A DNA stretch of 64,000 nucleotides from an uncultured Alcaligenaceae bacterium (GTDB lineage Bacteria; Pseudomonadota; Gammaproteobacteria; Burkholderiales; Burkholderiaceae_B). The DNA lies in contig CALFXX010000048.1 in assembly GCA_937952975.1 (NCBI GenBank), forward strand, positions 15,737-79,736, given 5' to 3'. Within the stretch, counting starts at the first letter, position 1. Each line of letters starts with the position of its first letter. The notes beneath the pieces are model-generated. The model ran no database searches and was not told the DNA's origin. It was given only the letters and a program-made list of their open reading frames with translations. The position numbers and the translations under genes are program-made. Shown here one piece after another: positions 1 through 9,383 of this stretch.

Positions 1-1121
1 TCATCGTCGCGCGCAGGCCTTAAGAGCATCAGACAGGTGGGTGGCGGCTCAAGCTGCTCGGATACCCAGAGATTTAATGCAATCAATTGCGCACGCAAGG
101 GTGGCGACCAATCAAGTTGCCCGTGCATCGATTCGCAGAGCTTATATTGCTCGCGCATATTGAGATGCGCAGAACCGGCGATGTCGTACATTCGCACGTT
201 ATCTGGCAAGGCCAAATCAACAATGCCGTGCGCGCCGGTGCGCGTCAACGAGGCGCGGCCGCCCATGTAATCAATATTAAAGTGCGTCACAAAGATTTTG
301 GGCAGCGGTTCGTTGCGGGCTTGCAGCCTTGCAACCACTGCCGCGTACGTGAACGGTTCTTCGTGCACACCACGATGTTCAAGATTTGGGGGGGCCGGCG
401 TACTACCCGCTACCGTGACTGGCCCCGTGCCCGATGCCATCAACGGAAGTTGCCCCGCGGCCCCACCCACCATATGAAAACCTTCAATAACTTGCTTGCC
501 TTCTGCCACATTAAAACCATTGAGCAAAAAGCTTTTCAAAAATCGTGACGTTTGCGAATAGCCGGCCGCGTAAAGACGCTTGACGGTACCCGCCAGTGGA
601 TTGTCTGGCTGAGTGCTATCGCGTAAAAAACGCGCAACATCGCGCACTGCAGCAAATCCTGCCGCTTCGACAAACCGTGTCTCACCGTGTTCATCAATAA
701 ACCTAGGCGGCTCGAATCCTTGCCCAAGCTCCCACTGCGTCGACACCAGCATCCAGCCCTGCTCTTGCAAAAAACCTAAGCCAGCATCAAGCGATCCAAT
801 CGGCAAAGGCCTCTGCCTCGGGCTGTTGTAAAAAGCGTGACTCACCGGCAAACCGCGGTTTGGCACATCGACTAACAGGCGCCCCTGGCCGTGCTTAGGC
901 TCAGCAGGTGCAATCAGAACAAAGCGCGTTTGATACTCAACGTGGCCGCGAGCATTGCGCGGTGCTTTGGTCAAATCAGGGATATTTTCTGAAGGATTCA
1001 ACTCGCCATGGGCTAGGCCTTCGAGTCGTACAAAAGGAATTGAACGATACAAACCAAGCTGGATTGTTTTTGTGATCGTCAGCTTCGTCACGGCAGACGC
1101 AACAAGAGAGTTGGAGGCCAT
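1..1121 (-). CDS. alpha/beta hydrolase domain protein, 3' end beyond the window
   Basis: An open frame reads leftward from an ATG at 1121 through 373 codons without a stop and runs off the left edge, so the C-terminus is missing. An AGGTG ribosome-binding site lies about 9 bases upstream of the ATG. The protein has a nucleophile elbow of the form G-Y-S-Q-T, followed by a loop in which the product keeps the motif MGGRASL. Overall character matches the family called alpha/beta hydrolase domain (PF20091 as I recall it), whose members are mostly uncharacterised esterase-like enzymes. No signal peptide is apparent. It is divergent from the lactonase-type gene that starts at 1408 and opens a run of hydrolase genes. 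The family call is from recognition, so the substrate is unknown. Confidence 0.75.
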   Translation of the reverse strand, partial: MASNSLVASAVTKLTITKTIQLGLYRSIPFVRLEGLAHGELNPSENIPDLTKAPRNARGHVEYQTRFVLIAPAEPKHGQGRLLVDVPNRGLPVSHAFYNSPRQRPLPIGSLDAGLGFLQEQGWMLVSTQWELGQGFEPPRFIDEHGETRFVEAAGFAAVRDVARFLRDSTQPDNPLAGTVKRLYAAGYSQTSRFLKSFLLNGFNVAEGKQVIEGFHMVGGAAGQLPLMASGTGPVTVAGSTPAPPNLEHRGVHEEPFTYAAVVARLQARNEPLPKIFVTHFNIDYMGGRASLTRTGAHGIVDLALPDNVRMYDIAGSAHLNMREQYKLCESMHGQLDWSPPLRAQLIALNLWVSEQLEPPPTCLMLLRPARDD

Positions 1122-1407
1122 CAGAACAACACCTAAGAAGTCATTACAGAATTCACATCATACGGGGAGGCGTATTTTTTTGCTTTTTCGGCACGCCAGC
1201 AGGCTTGTTTGATTAATTTTCATCTTCTCAAAATAAGGGCAGACTCACGGTGTTGTTTGTCGCCTGGTCTGAGCCGCGCACGCTTTGTTAGGCTGACTTA
1301 TGCCAAGACCTGAGGCGAGGTGCGCTTGCCACGATTTTGCTGAACCCCACAGCTGTTTGGCAAACAGGTATATTGACACCATAACAACCAATACTCAGGA
1401 GCCCAAT

Positions 1408-2346
1408 ATGTGGGAAGAAAGCGAACGTTACCCCGACCCTCGCGTCATCTCGTTAGACCCCTCGTTTGACGCCTACCGCTTGGCACTCGCCTCGGTTGAG
1501 CGACTCGCAACTGGGTTTCGCTGGGCAGAGGGCCCCGTGTGGTTTGGCGATGGGCGCTACCTACTCTGGAGCGATATCCCCAACAACCGCATCATGAAGT
1601 GGGAAGAAGAAACCGGCACGGTCAGCGTGTTTCGCAAACCGTCGAACTGGGCCAATGGCCACACGCGTGATCGACAAGGCCGCTTGATCAGCTGTGAACA
1701 CGGGCGTCGCGTCACGCGCACCGAGTATGACGGCAGCATCACAGTGCTTATGGATTCGTTTCAAGGTAAAAAACTGAATGCTCCCAATGATGTCGTCGTG
1801 AAGTCAGATGGCTCAATCTGGTTTACGGATCCACCCTTTGGGAGCCTAGGCAATTACGAAGGTGTCAAATCGCCAATCGAACTACCCCACTCGGTATACC
1901 GCATCGACGGCGTCACTGGTGCCGCCACGTTGATGACCGATCAGCTTAAAGGCCCCAATGGCTTATGTTTTTCACCAGATGAACGCCTGCTCTACATCAT
2001 TGAATCTCGGGCTACACCTAATCGCTTGATCCAGGTGTACGACGTGGTCGACAACGGTACAAAGATTGCAAACGGTCGCGTATTTTTGGACGCAGGCGCT
2101 GGCAGCATTGACGGTTTACGCGCAGATATTGATGGCAATCTGTGGTGCGGTTGGGGCATGGGTACGCCTGAACTTGATGGCGTCATGGTCGTGTCGCCCG
2201 CTGGCAAAATGATTGGTAGGATTGCGTTGCCAGAACGCTGCGCCAACCTGTGCTTTGGTGGGCTGAAGCGCAATCGCTTATTTATGGCCTCGTCACATTC
2301 CATTTACTCGTTATATGTCAATACACAAGGAGCGCTTGGGGGGTAG
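1408..2346 (+). CDS. SMP-30/gluconolactonase/LRE family protein
   Basis: This is a 312-residue six-bladed propeller lactonase-type protein. The metal-site pattern of the SMP-30 family is visible: Glu in WAEGPVWF near the N-terminus, Asn in NAPNDVV, Asn in GPNGLCFSPDE and Asp in IDGLRADIDGN. Family members hydrolyse sugar or other lactones in the cytoplasm or periplasm. I place the start at ATG 1408, which has AGGAG at 1397-1401. The longer open frame from 1300 adds 36 residues with no family character. No signal peptide is seen. It is followed 75 bases downstream by a secreted hydrolase and may share a transcript with it. The lactone substrate is unknown. Confidence 0.85.
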   Translation: MWEESERYPDPRVISLDPSFDAYRLALASVERLATGFRWAEGPVWFGDGRYLLWSDIPNNRIMKWEEETGTVSVFRKPSNWANGHTRDRQGRLISCEHGRRVTRTEYDGSITVLMDSFQGKKLNAPNDVVVKSDGSIWFTDPPFGSLGNYEGVKSPIELPHSVYRIDGVTGAATLMTDQLKGPNGLCFSPDERLLYIIESRATPNRLIQVYDVVDNGTKIANGRVFLDAGAGSIDGLRADIDGNLWCGWGMGTPELDGVMVVSPAGKMIGRIALPERCANLCFGGLKRNRLFMASSHSIYSLYVNTQGALGG

Positions 2347-2420
2347 GCAACCCCCGAAGGATACGCTTCAACTGCCGCACTCTGTGTGATACGACAAACT
2401 GAAAGTGAAGGAAAAGCAAA

Positions 2421-3395
2421 ATGACAACAAACATTCGCAGTATCCTCGGACATCTGATCGTTGCTTTAGCAGCGTTCACGAGCCTAGCCACTCAAGCGCA
2501 GACAATCCCCGTTGGCATACCCAGCCGAATCGAAATCCATAGCCTGGCGAGCACCACTCTCACGACCGACGAATTTTTACTTGGAAACGCCCAAGGTAAG
2601 CCCGTACTGTTGGGCGGCGAACTCAGGCTGCCAGTGGGCACCACCACCAAGTTTCCGGCGGTCATCCTTGTGCACGGTAGCGGTGGCATCGGCGGTGCGA
2701 TGGATATGTGGATTCATCACTTGAACCAGGCGGGGATCGCTACCTTTGTGGTGGACACGTTCAGTGGTCGCGGCATCGTGAGCACCGTACAAGACCAGAC
2801 CCAGCTTGGTAGCCTATCGATGATGGTCGACGCCTATAAAGCGTTAGAGCTCATCGCAGCGCATCCGCGTGTCGATGCCAAACACATTTATGTGATGGGT
2901 TTCTCAAAAGGTGCAGTCGCCTCGATTTTTTCTGCCTCGACTCGGTTTAAGAAAATGTATGGTGGTCAGGCGCAGTTTGCCGGTCACATTGGCCTATACA
3001 CGCCTTGCAATACTCGCTACCTCGGCGACACCGACCTGACTGGCGCACCGTTGCGTTTATTTCATGGCATCACGGATGACTATGTCAACATCATCCCTTG
3101 CCGCGGCTTTGTTGAAGAACTCAAGAAAAAAGGTGTCGACGTGACGTTGACAGAGTTTCCAGACAGCGACCACTCTTACGATGGCCCACTCACACCAAAT
3201 CGCCTGGCTGTGCCTAAAGCTCAAAGTACCCGTCAATGCAAATTTATTGAAGATAAGCCAGGCAATATTATCAACGCAGAGTCAAAAGCGGTGTTCAGCT
3301 ACACCGACTCTTGTATCGCAATTGGCGCACATGTCGGCTACAACCCTGAATCGACCAAACAAACTATTCAGGCGGTTATCAGCTTCATTAAATGA
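2421..3395 (+). CDS. secreted dienelactone-hydrolase-like alpha/beta hydrolase
   Basis: The product has 324 residues. A Sec signal peptide covers residues 1 to about 27, ending in ATQAQ. The alpha/beta hydrolase core follows: an oxyanion-type loop VHGSGGIGG (84-92), nucleophile elbow GFSKGA with Ser162, acid Asp219 or Asp220 in GITDD, and His251 in DSDHSYDG. This is the dienelactone hydrolase layout, but with Ser instead of the Cys of true dienelactone hydrolases, so an esterase or lipase role is more likely. Paired cysteines (C196, C227 and others nearer the C-terminus) fit an exported protein. GAAGG at about 2408 upstream is a fair ribosome-binding site. It lies within a co-directional run of hydrolase genes. 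Confidence 0.8.
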   Translation: MTTNIRSILGHLIVALAAFTSLATQAQTIPVGIPSRIEIHSLASTTLTTDEFLLGNAQGKPVLLGGELRLPVGTTTKFPAVILVHGSGGIGGAMDMWIHHLNQAGIATFVVDTFSGRGIVSTVQDQTQLGSLSMMVDAYKALELIAAHPRVDAKHIYVMGFSKGAVASIFSASTRFKKMYGGQAQFAGHIGLYTPCNTRYLGDTDLTGAPLRLFHGITDDYVNIIPCRGFVEELKKKGVDVTLTEFPDSDHSYDGPLTPNRLAVPKAQSTRQCKFIEDKPGNIINAESKAVFSYTDSCIAIGAHVGYNPESTKQTIQAVISFIK

Positions 3396-3518
3396 ACTGC
3401 AGCGTTAACTTAACTGTTGGGCTGCAATGACGTCCTGATCATAAGGGTGCAACCCTGACTGTTGGGATGTCATGACCTTGAACAACGCGCTTGAGGACTG
3501 CACTCAAGTATGGATTAA

Positions 3519-5129
3519 ATGATGATGAATAAATATCTGTCTTTGGTGCTTGTAAATATATTTTGTACGGCGAGTTTGGCGATTGCCGCAACACCGAGCG
3601 ATAACAGCGTATGCAACAGTCAAAATCCTGAGATCGTTTGTACCGAGTCTGGAGCCGTTCGAGGCGCTCCCGACGGTGCAACCTTAGCGTTCAAGGCAAT
3701 CCCCTACGCTGCACCTCCAGTGGGTGCGCTTCGCTGGCGGCCACCAGCAAAACCGATCGCCTGGACCGGCGTTCGCGATGGCTCGAGCTACGGAGCAAGC
3801 TGCCCGCAACTTGTCGATAATCGCGTCGAAGGCCAAGAAGATTGTTTGTTTATCAACGTTTGGCGGCCAACACAGACACCCACCAAACCGTTACCCGTCA
3901 TGATTTGGTTAACGGGTGGAGGAAACCACGTGTTTTCCGGAGCCGGGTCTTTCGGGTTTGGCAAAGTGGTTTACAACGGACGTGCACTTGTTCCCAATGA
4001 TGTCATCGTGGTCACCTACAACTTACGGCTTGGGGTGTTTGGGTTTTTAGCGCACCCCGCTCTGGATCAAGAGCGGGCTGAAAAAGTTTCTGGTAACTAT
4101 GGCAGTCTCGATCAAATCGAAATGCTGCGCTGGGTCAACCGAAATATCGCTGCCTTCGGCGGAGATCCCTCGCGCGTCTTTTTATTTGGTACTTCGGCGG
4201 GCGGTGGCAATATCTGTGCGCTGCTGACGTCACCGTTGACCGCTGGCTTGATACACGGCGTCTCCATGCAAAGCAGTGTTCCGATCGGCTGCGAACTCCA
4301 GACACTCGCCGACGCTGAAAACGGCACTGGAGCCGAAGTCGCCAAGCGTGTCGGGTGCGTCAATCAAGCAGATACGGCGGCCTGTCTGCGTGAAAAAAGT
4401 GTCACTGAACTCGTCAGCGCACTACCCGGAACCTTTACAGTCTTTCCACGGCTCTACGGTCCGAACGTAGATGGTGTCGTGTTTCCACAGCAACCCATTG
4501 AGCGGATTCAGCAAAAGAACTATCCGGCTGTGCCGATCATCATTGGCGATACGAAAGACGAAACAATGCAGTTCGTGAATTCTGTCGGTCCCATTACAGA
4601 TGGCGCAAGCTATTCTGCAGCAATCGCGCGGGTATTTGGCACAAGCGCACGTGACCAAATTATTGAGCACTATCCAATCTCAAAATATCCAACACCGAGG
4701 GCCGCCTTTGTTCAGCTCACGACTGACGCACAATTCACCTGCCAATCACGACGAGTTGCTCGAACCTTTGCCAGCGTTCAGCAGCCACCGGTTTATCGTT
4801 ATGTGTTTGCCCACAGCCTTGAAAATGATCCAGCTCAAAAGGCACTTGGTGCGATTCACACCATCGAGCATCCCTTTTTATTTAACTGGGAAGGCTCTTA
4901 TCAACCTACCGCTATCGATAAAAAAATACAGGGCTTGATGCTGAATTACTGGACCAACATGGCAAAGCACGGTAACCCAAACGGATCTGACGCAGTCACC
5001 TGGCCGAGCGCTGGGAAAAACGGTGACACCTATCTAGAAATTAGTGCTAACTCTCAAGTTCGACAGACACTTGCAGAGACGCATTGCGATTTCTGGGATA
5101 CGGTGAAGCTACCGCAACCGCACTTGTGA
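3519..5129 (+). CDS. secreted type-B carboxylesterase
   Basis: The product has 536 residues with a signal peptide (1 to about 24, ending AIAATP). The carboxylesterase B/cholinesterase layout is complete: an EDCLFINVWRP motif (107-117), oxyanion-hole TGGGN (132-136), nucleophile elbow with Ser226, acid Glu348 in DTKDE, and His447 in GAIHTIEHPF. The elbow is GTSAG rather than the usual GESAG, a known minor variant. Enzymes of this family cleave carboxylic esters, including aryl, carbamate and polymer esters. Three ATGs overlap at 3519, 3522 and 3525, so the exact start is open. The 123-base gap upstream holds a small GGGT-GCA-ACCC hairpin (3445-3455). The product probably acts in the periplasm or outside the cell. 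Confidence 0.9.
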   Translation: MMMNKYLSLVLVNIFCTASLAIAATPSDNSVCNSQNPEIVCTESGAVRGAPDGATLAFKAIPYAAPPVGALRWRPPAKPIAWTGVRDGSSYGASCPQLVDNRVEGQEDCLFINVWRPTQTPTKPLPVMIWLTGGGNHVFSGAGSFGFGKVVYNGRALVPNDVIVVTYNLRLGVFGFLAHPALDQERAEKVSGNYGSLDQIEMLRWVNRNIAAFGGDPSRVFLFGTSAGGGNICALLTSPLTAGLIHGVSMQSSVPIGCELQTLADAENGTGAEVAKRVGCVNQADTAACLREKSVTELVSALPGTFTVFPRLYGPNVDGVVFPQQPIERIQQKNYPAVPIIIGDTKDETMQFVNSVGPITDGASYSAAIARVFGTSARDQIIEHYPISKYPTPRAAFVQLTTDAQFTCQSRRVARTFASVQQPPVYRYVFAHSLENDPAQKALGAIHTIEHPFLFNWEGSYQPTAIDKKIQGLMLNYWTNMAKHGNPNGSDAVTWPSAGKNGDTYLEISANSQVRQTLAETHCDFWDTVKLPQPHL

Positions 5130-5225
5130 TCGCTACTGACTATGAATGCGGGCAATGGCGATCGTCATAATGTGTATAGTTTTTCTTACTGAATATTAAT
5201 CACTACCAAAAGAATTAGGCCGAAT

Positions 5226-6419
5226 ATGCTTCATTGCTCTCAATTACTTAAATGCAATTTTTTTGCATTATCGCTATTCATCGGCTTAGCATCCTCAGCA
5301 ACGGTGGCGCAAACGCGTACGACCCCAGTTTCATCGGCCGTGCAAAGTTGCTCGTTAGGCAACTTACAGCTAGAAAGCGGCGAGACTATTCCAAATTTCA
5401 AAATGTCTTACATCACCTTTGGATCGCTCAACGAAAAGAAAAGTAATGCAATCTTGTCGCTGCACGGTTTGCAAGGCAACCGAAATAGTCAAACGATCTG
5501 GACAGGCTCTGGCAATGCCTTCGATAGCGATCGCTATTTTGTGATTCAGCCTGACACCTTGGGTGTTGCCTCTGTTGACCCCAACGCAACAACTTCGGCT
5601 ACGCGATCCGGTTTGAATATGAAGTTTCCGCGCTTCAACATCCGAGATATGGTAAATGCTGAGTACCGTATGCTGACCGAATGTTTGGGGATCAAACACC
5701 TACTGGCGGTCGGTGGAATTTCAATGGGCGGCATCGAAACCCTGCAGTGGCTTGTAAGCTATCCAGACTTTATGGAAGCGGCCTTTCCGATGGTGCCGAT
5801 GGCGCGTACAAATCGACAAGGTAATTTTATTTGGGAAGGTGTGCGTCAGGTTGTGATGAACGATCCCAAGTGGAAGAATGGCGATTACGCAAAGGGAGAT
5901 GAGCCAAAAAATGGCATCGCGACAGGGCTACAAATACAAAGCGCCTTTGGCGTATCGGCAGCGGGCTACGACGCCTTATATGAAACGGCTGAGCAAGTAC
6001 GCAGTATGTTTAATTCAGACGTTAAACGTCTGTCAGAGTCCATCGACGCACGCGACTGGGTTTATCGTAGCTGGGCGATTGATAGCCATGATATCGGTCA
6101 GACCGCAGGCTTTAAAGGTGATTTAAAGGCTGCTGCGAGCGCAATACGAGCGAAGGTGATTTTGTTTCCAAATTGCCAAGATCAATTACACCCTCCGCGT
6201 GAAGGAGGCGTTCTTGAGGTCGCCAAATATATTCCACAGGCTAAGCTCGTCGATTTAGATGATATTGGCGGCCACCGCGGAGCCTTTACCACCAGAACGC
6301 AAGCTTTGTTTACAGCTGAAGTTCAGGCGTTATTTAAGCGTATAGAAGACGGGCTTGCTGGGATCACTGGCCCTCAGTTTCCTCGCGCTTTTAACAGAGA
6401 AGATTTCTGCCCTAGATAG
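5226..6419 (+). CDS. secreted MetX-fold alpha/beta hydrolase (homoserine acetyltransferase-like)
   Basis: The product has 397 residues with a signal peptide that ends near residue 29 (ATVAQ). The fold is that of homoserine/serine O-acetyltransferases: N-terminal GETIPNFKMSYITFG, nucleophile GISMGG with Ser166, acid Asp319 in NCQDQLHPP and His350 in GGHRGAF. Biosynthetic MetX enzymes are cytoplasmic, so a signal peptide argues for a hydrolase role, not methionine synthesis. No methionine genes are nearby. A paralogue follows at 6465, and together the two look like an exported esterase pair. The start at 5226 is weak, with GGCCGA upstream as the only purine-rich stretch. Confidence 0.8.
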   Translation: MLHCSQLLKCNFFALSLFIGLASSATVAQTRTTPVSSAVQSCSLGNLQLESGETIPNFKMSYITFGSLNEKKSNAILSLHGLQGNRNSQTIWTGSGNAFDSDRYFVIQPDTLGVASVDPNATTSATRSGLNMKFPRFNIRDMVNAEYRMLTECLGIKHLLAVGGISMGGIETLQWLVSYPDFMEAAFPMVPMARTNRQGNFIWEGVRQVVMNDPKWKNGDYAKGDEPKNGIATGLQIQSAFGVSAAGYDALYETAEQVRSMFNSDVKRLSESIDARDWVYRSWAIDSHDIGQTAGFKGDLKAAASAIRAKVILFPNCQDQLHPPREGGVLEVAKYIPQAKLVDLDDIGGHRGAFTTRTQALFTAEVQALFKRIEDGLAGITGPQFPRAFNREDFCPR

Positions 6420-6464
6420 TCACAGGTTAGGGTCGATACGCTCTTAACAACGAAGGATAGAAAA

Positions 6465-7544
6465 ATGAAAATATTTTCAGCACTTGCAGTAAAGCTAGCA
6501 TTACTTGTTTCGCTAACGCTCACACTGTCAACATTGCAAGCCATGGCTCAACAAGAAGGGGTTTATACAATCCCGCAGTACAAGTTTGAAGACGGCAAAA
6601 CACTTGAAAACGTCAAAATTGCGTACGTCACGTATGGAAAACTAAACGATAAAAAATCGAATGCCGTTCTGCTGACCCCTGGCACGAGCAGCGGTCGGCA
6701 CTGGGCTGACGATTATGTCGGACCCGGAAAAATGTACGACTCCGACAAATATTTTTTTATTGGTGTAGATGCAGTCGGTGGAGGCCTGTCCACCAAACCT
6801 AAAGACGGCCTGGGGATGGATTTTCCGCGTTACACAATTCGTGACCTCGTTCATACTCAGTATTTGCTGTTGCGTGATGGATTAGGCCTGAACAGTTTAT
6901 TGGCCGTCGCCGGCCCGTCAATGGGCTCATTTCAAGGTGTGGAATGGGGTATTCATTACCCCGATTTTATGAAAGGGCTTGTGCTGATCGTACCTGCGGG
7001 TCGTAGTGATCAGCACTTTCATACAATTGTCGACGCATCAATCGCCATGATGACTCTAGATCCAGCTTATAAAGACGGAAAGTACACTGAAAATCCGGTT
7101 GAGGGCATTAAACGCGCTGGCATGATTTATTTTCCGTGGCTATTCAGCGACGAGTATTTAGCGACCCTCAAGGCACCAGAGCCTTATCAAACCGCATTAA
7201 TGGCTTTTGGCACGGGTTGGTCTAAGGATTGGGATGCAAATGGTCTCATCATTCGTTATATGGCTTCAAGAAACTTTGACGCGTCCACACCGTTCGGTGG
7301 CGACATGAAAGCCGCGCTCGCCAAAGTCAAAGCAAAGACCTTGCTGCTGCCAAGCCAAACCGACCGAACAATACCAGCCTATCTTTCAAGAGAACTTTTG
7401 GCTGGGATTAAAGATGCGACCTATGTCGAGATTCCCTCTATTAGAGGGCATTTAGGCGGTGCAAGGCCGCTAAAAGGGTCGGCAGAAGAGGCTTATTTGA
7501 CGAATCACATTAAGCCATTTTTGGACAGCTTGGCTCAAAATTAA
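6465..7544 (+). CDS. secreted MetX-fold alpha/beta hydrolase, paralogue of the previous gene
   Basis: The product has 359 residues with a clear signal peptide (1 to 29, ending AMAQ). It has the same architecture as the gene at 5226: KTLENVKIAYVTYGKL near the N-terminus, nucleophile GPSMGS with Ser152, Asp300 in QTDRTIPA, and His329 in IRGHLGG. The second Gly of the usual GxSxGG is Ser here. The gene is 45 bases downstream of its paralogue, with AAGGA upstream of the ATG. The two sequences have diverged well beyond a recent duplication. The substrate is unknown. An exported acyl-ester hydrolase is the most economical reading. Confidence 0.8.
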   Translation: MKIFSALAVKLALLVSLTLTLSTLQAMAQQEGVYTIPQYKFEDGKTLENVKIAYVTYGKLNDKKSNAVLLTPGTSSGRHWADDYVGPGKMYDSDKYFFIGVDAVGGGLSTKPKDGLGMDFPRYTIRDLVHTQYLLLRDGLGLNSLLAVAGPSMGSFQGVEWGIHYPDFMKGLVLIVPAGRSDQHFHTIVDASIAMMTLDPAYKDGKYTENPVEGIKRAGMIYFPWLFSDEYLATLKAPEPYQTALMAFGTGWSKDWDANGLIIRYMASRNFDASTPFGGDMKAALAKVKAKTLLLPSQTDRTIPAYLSRELLAGIKDATYVEIPSIRGHLGGARPLKGSAEEAYLTNHIKPFLDSLAQN

Positions 7545-7575
7545 TCAATTGTCGTTATGATATATTGAACAGTCA

Positions 7576-7596
7576 GACTAGCCGTCAAGGCTAGTC
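7576..7596 (+). terminator. stem-loop after the hydrolase run, possible terminator
   Basis: GACTAGCC, a GTCAA loop and GGCTAGTC form a perfect 8-bp stem 31 bases after the stop of the second MetX-fold gene. Only a short GTTT follows, so termination without Rho is uncertain. Confidence 0.5.
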
Positions 7597-7657
7597 GTTT
7601 AGACATCTTCGAATTCTTCGAATATTAGAACCAACGTTTTTTTAGTTGAGACCCAAC

Positions 7658-8161
7658 ATGCGCGCACTTGTAGCTCTCTTAATCATGCTGCTCAGCGCGT
7701 GCGCGGTACCGCCAGGGCAAAGCCCTCTCACATCAGCGCCATCAAACAAGCCGACACCGCAAGATACCGTCATTGAAGTGAGCAATAAAATTAAAGCGCT
7801 GTGTCTTGAACCTGTTTACGCTGCGTACTTTGCCAAGACTTTTTGTACGCCAAGCGAATTAAGCCTCGCCATGATGTCTGACAGAACTAAAATCACCCCG
7901 GCACAAAAAGACGCCCTAAACGCTTGGTCGCAAGCGTACGACAAACTTGCTGAGGAATTTAACGAAGCACTGCCGTTAACCTCTGCCGCAAACAAACAGA
8001 TGGCCGAGTACAACAAAATCGTTGCGTTTCCAGCGGCACAAAAAAACCGCTTAGAGCTTTATCAAGGAAACATTACGTGGGCTGTGTACAACCGTAAACG
8101 TAAAGACATTTCGGATGGCATCGCCGCCGAAAGCAGGCGAGTTGCTCAGCAAAAGTTTTAA
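7658..8161 (+). CDS. small lipoprotein of unknown function
   Basis: I take the ATG at 7658 rather than the TTG at 7646 because the product then begins MRALVALLIMLLSAC, a textbook lipoprotein signal with lipobox LSAC. The mature part is about 150 residues. It has a Pro/Ser-rich linker, two cysteines (in KALCLEP and TFCTPSE) and a mostly helical, charged region ending RRVAQQKF. I do not recognise the family. It sits 23 bases from the convergent prepilin peptidase gene and after a stem-loop, so it is probably its own unit. A role near the outer membrane beside the secretion system is possible but not shown. Confidence 0.65.
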   Translation: MRALVALLIMLLSACAVPPGQSPLTSAPSNKPTPQDTVIEVSNKIKALCLEPVYAAYFAKTFCTPSELSLAMMSDRTKITPAQKDALNAWSQAYDKLAEEFNEALPLTSAANKQMAEYNKIVAFPAAQKNRLELYQGNITWAVYNRKRKDISDGIAAESRRVAQQKF

Positions 8162-8184
8162 GGCTTAAAAGATAGCGCTTGAAG

Positions 8185-8652
8185 TCAACGCGAAAGAACG
8201 TTTTCAAGAATGAACGCGCAGGCAAATAAGCTTAAGAATGGGCCGAACGGTATCTGATTTTTAAGGGTCAAGCGCTTAAGTCTAATCAGAGCTAAACCAA
8301 CGACCACCCCAAGTATTGCCGCACAACATAAGATCGGAAAGATTGCCTGCCAACCTAAAATGGCTCCGATCGCAGCCAATAATTTCGCATCTCCCTGCCC
8401 GATCCCTCGTTGTTTTTTTAATTTGAAATAACATTCATCGACTAAACGAATCAAGCCATACCCAAGCAAAACGCCGAGAAGCGAATCAGTGGCTGAACAA
8501 AAATTATCCAAACTCAAGGCGTTAAACACCACTCCACTCAAGATCAACGGCAGGGTGAGCCAATCCGGAAGGATGAAACTCTTGAAATCGATGAACGATG
8601 CCCAGGCAAATAACGCAAGCCAGACGCTGACATAAGCGAGCAATTGCGACAT
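8185..8652 (-). CDS. prepilin peptidase, short A24 type (GspO/PilD-like)
   Basis: This 155-residue polytopic membrane protein is the aspartic protease that cleaves prepilin and pseudopilin leaders. The two catalytic aspartates are visible: Asp22 in SFIDFKSFILPD and Asp88 in GIGQGDAKLLAAIGA. The protein lacks the N-terminal cysteine motifs and N-methyltransferase half of full-length GspO/PilD (about 280 residues), so it is the short form common in Tad and some other systems. It lies immediately downstream of gspC, about 10 bases away, and faces the pseudopilin block. It is therefore the likely processing enzyme for GspG, H, I, J and K. Whether it also methylates the new N-terminus is doubtful. 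Confidence 0.85.
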   Translation of the reverse strand: MSQLLAYVSVWLALFAWASFIDFKSFILPDWLTLPLILSGVVFNALSLDNFCSATDSLLGVLLGYGLIRLVDECYFKLKKQRGIGQGDAKLLAAIGAILGWQAIFPILCCAAILGVVVGLALIRLKRLTLKNQIPFGPFLSLFACAFILENVLSR

Positions 8653-8661
8653 TTTTTTATT

Positions 8662-9249
8662 TCAAAACCGCTTAGTCGCCATTGAAATTTGATGAGACTT
8701 ACCTTGAAACATAAGCTCGACGCTATCTGCGCCAATACTCTTTAAAAAATACCCCTTATCGAAGGTCTCACCAACAGCAATGGCGCCAGTATTTTTGCCC
8801 TCTACCTCGAAAACAGCATACCCGCTCGATGAACCATCCGTGCGCATCAACCCTGTCAGCTGAACTTTAGACAGATCAAACTCTTTGTGTCCAAAGAGTT
8901 TTGCGGCTTTTTGAACATCCTGCAGTTGATCAATATGCAAAGACGGATTCGCATCCGAAAAGCTAGGCAAGCGTTCAATCGCTAAGTAGGTGTAAGCGAA
9001 GGTTAAGACAATGCACAACACCAAGACGTTTCTGATGACCCGAGCAAACCAAAACGGCTTAATTTGATTTAAAAAACTCCCCAAGCGACGCGAGCGGTGC
9101 AAACCCTGATCGACACCCCTAGAGGCCAGACGACCACCCGCTTTACGCCAAAAGCTTGCCCAGTCGATCGAGCGTTCGGCGGTCAAAAACTCTTTTAGCT
9201 TTCTGAGCCACTGGCCAAGCGAATTTTTGTGATCAGAAAAGGTTTGCAT
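8662..9249 (-). CDS. gspC: type II secretion inner-membrane protein GspC
   Basis: GspC links the inner-membrane platform to the secretin. A transmembrane segment (VLVLCIVLTFAYTYLAI) is followed by the homology region: AAKLFG, VQLTGLM, AVFEVEGK and VGETFDKGYFLKSIGADSVEL-like strands. The ATG at 9249 gives 195 residues. A TTG at 9303 would add 18. Neither has a good ribosome-binding site. About 70 charged, basic residues precede the membrane segment, which is long for GspC. The C-terminal PDZ or coiled-coil seen in many GspC proteins is absent. The gene is divergent from gspG and 10 bases upstream of the prepilin peptidase gene. Confidence 0.8.
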   Translation of the reverse strand: MQTFSDHKNSLGQWLRKLKEFLTAERSIDWASFWRKAGGRLASRGVDQGLHRSRRLGSFLNQIKPFWFARVIRNVLVLCIVLTFAYTYLAIERLPSFSDANPSLHIDQLQDVQKAAKLFGHKEFDLSKVQLTGLMRTDGSSSGYAVFEVEGKNTGAIAVGETFDKGYFLKSIGADSVELMFQGKSHQISMATKRF

Positions 9250-9383
9250 AAGTCGTTGCAGAAGGAGTCGAATGACAAATTGTTTACTCAGGTCGATTCT
9301 CAATTATGATTAGTTTGAGACTCTTACAGCAATGAGTTTAGCCCGATCTACCCTGCTTTTGTCTACTCCGGATTTCAGCCCAA

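Noticed and set aside
87..548. 153-codon plus-strand open frame at the left edge
   Set aside because: The minus strand here carries a continuous alpha/beta hydrolase frame with a nucleophile elbow and a good start, so this is its antisense shadow.
5226..7544. metX homoserine O-acetyltransferase genes for methionine synthesis
   Set aside because: Both proteins have signal peptides and sit among exported hydrolases; no metW or other methionine gene is near.
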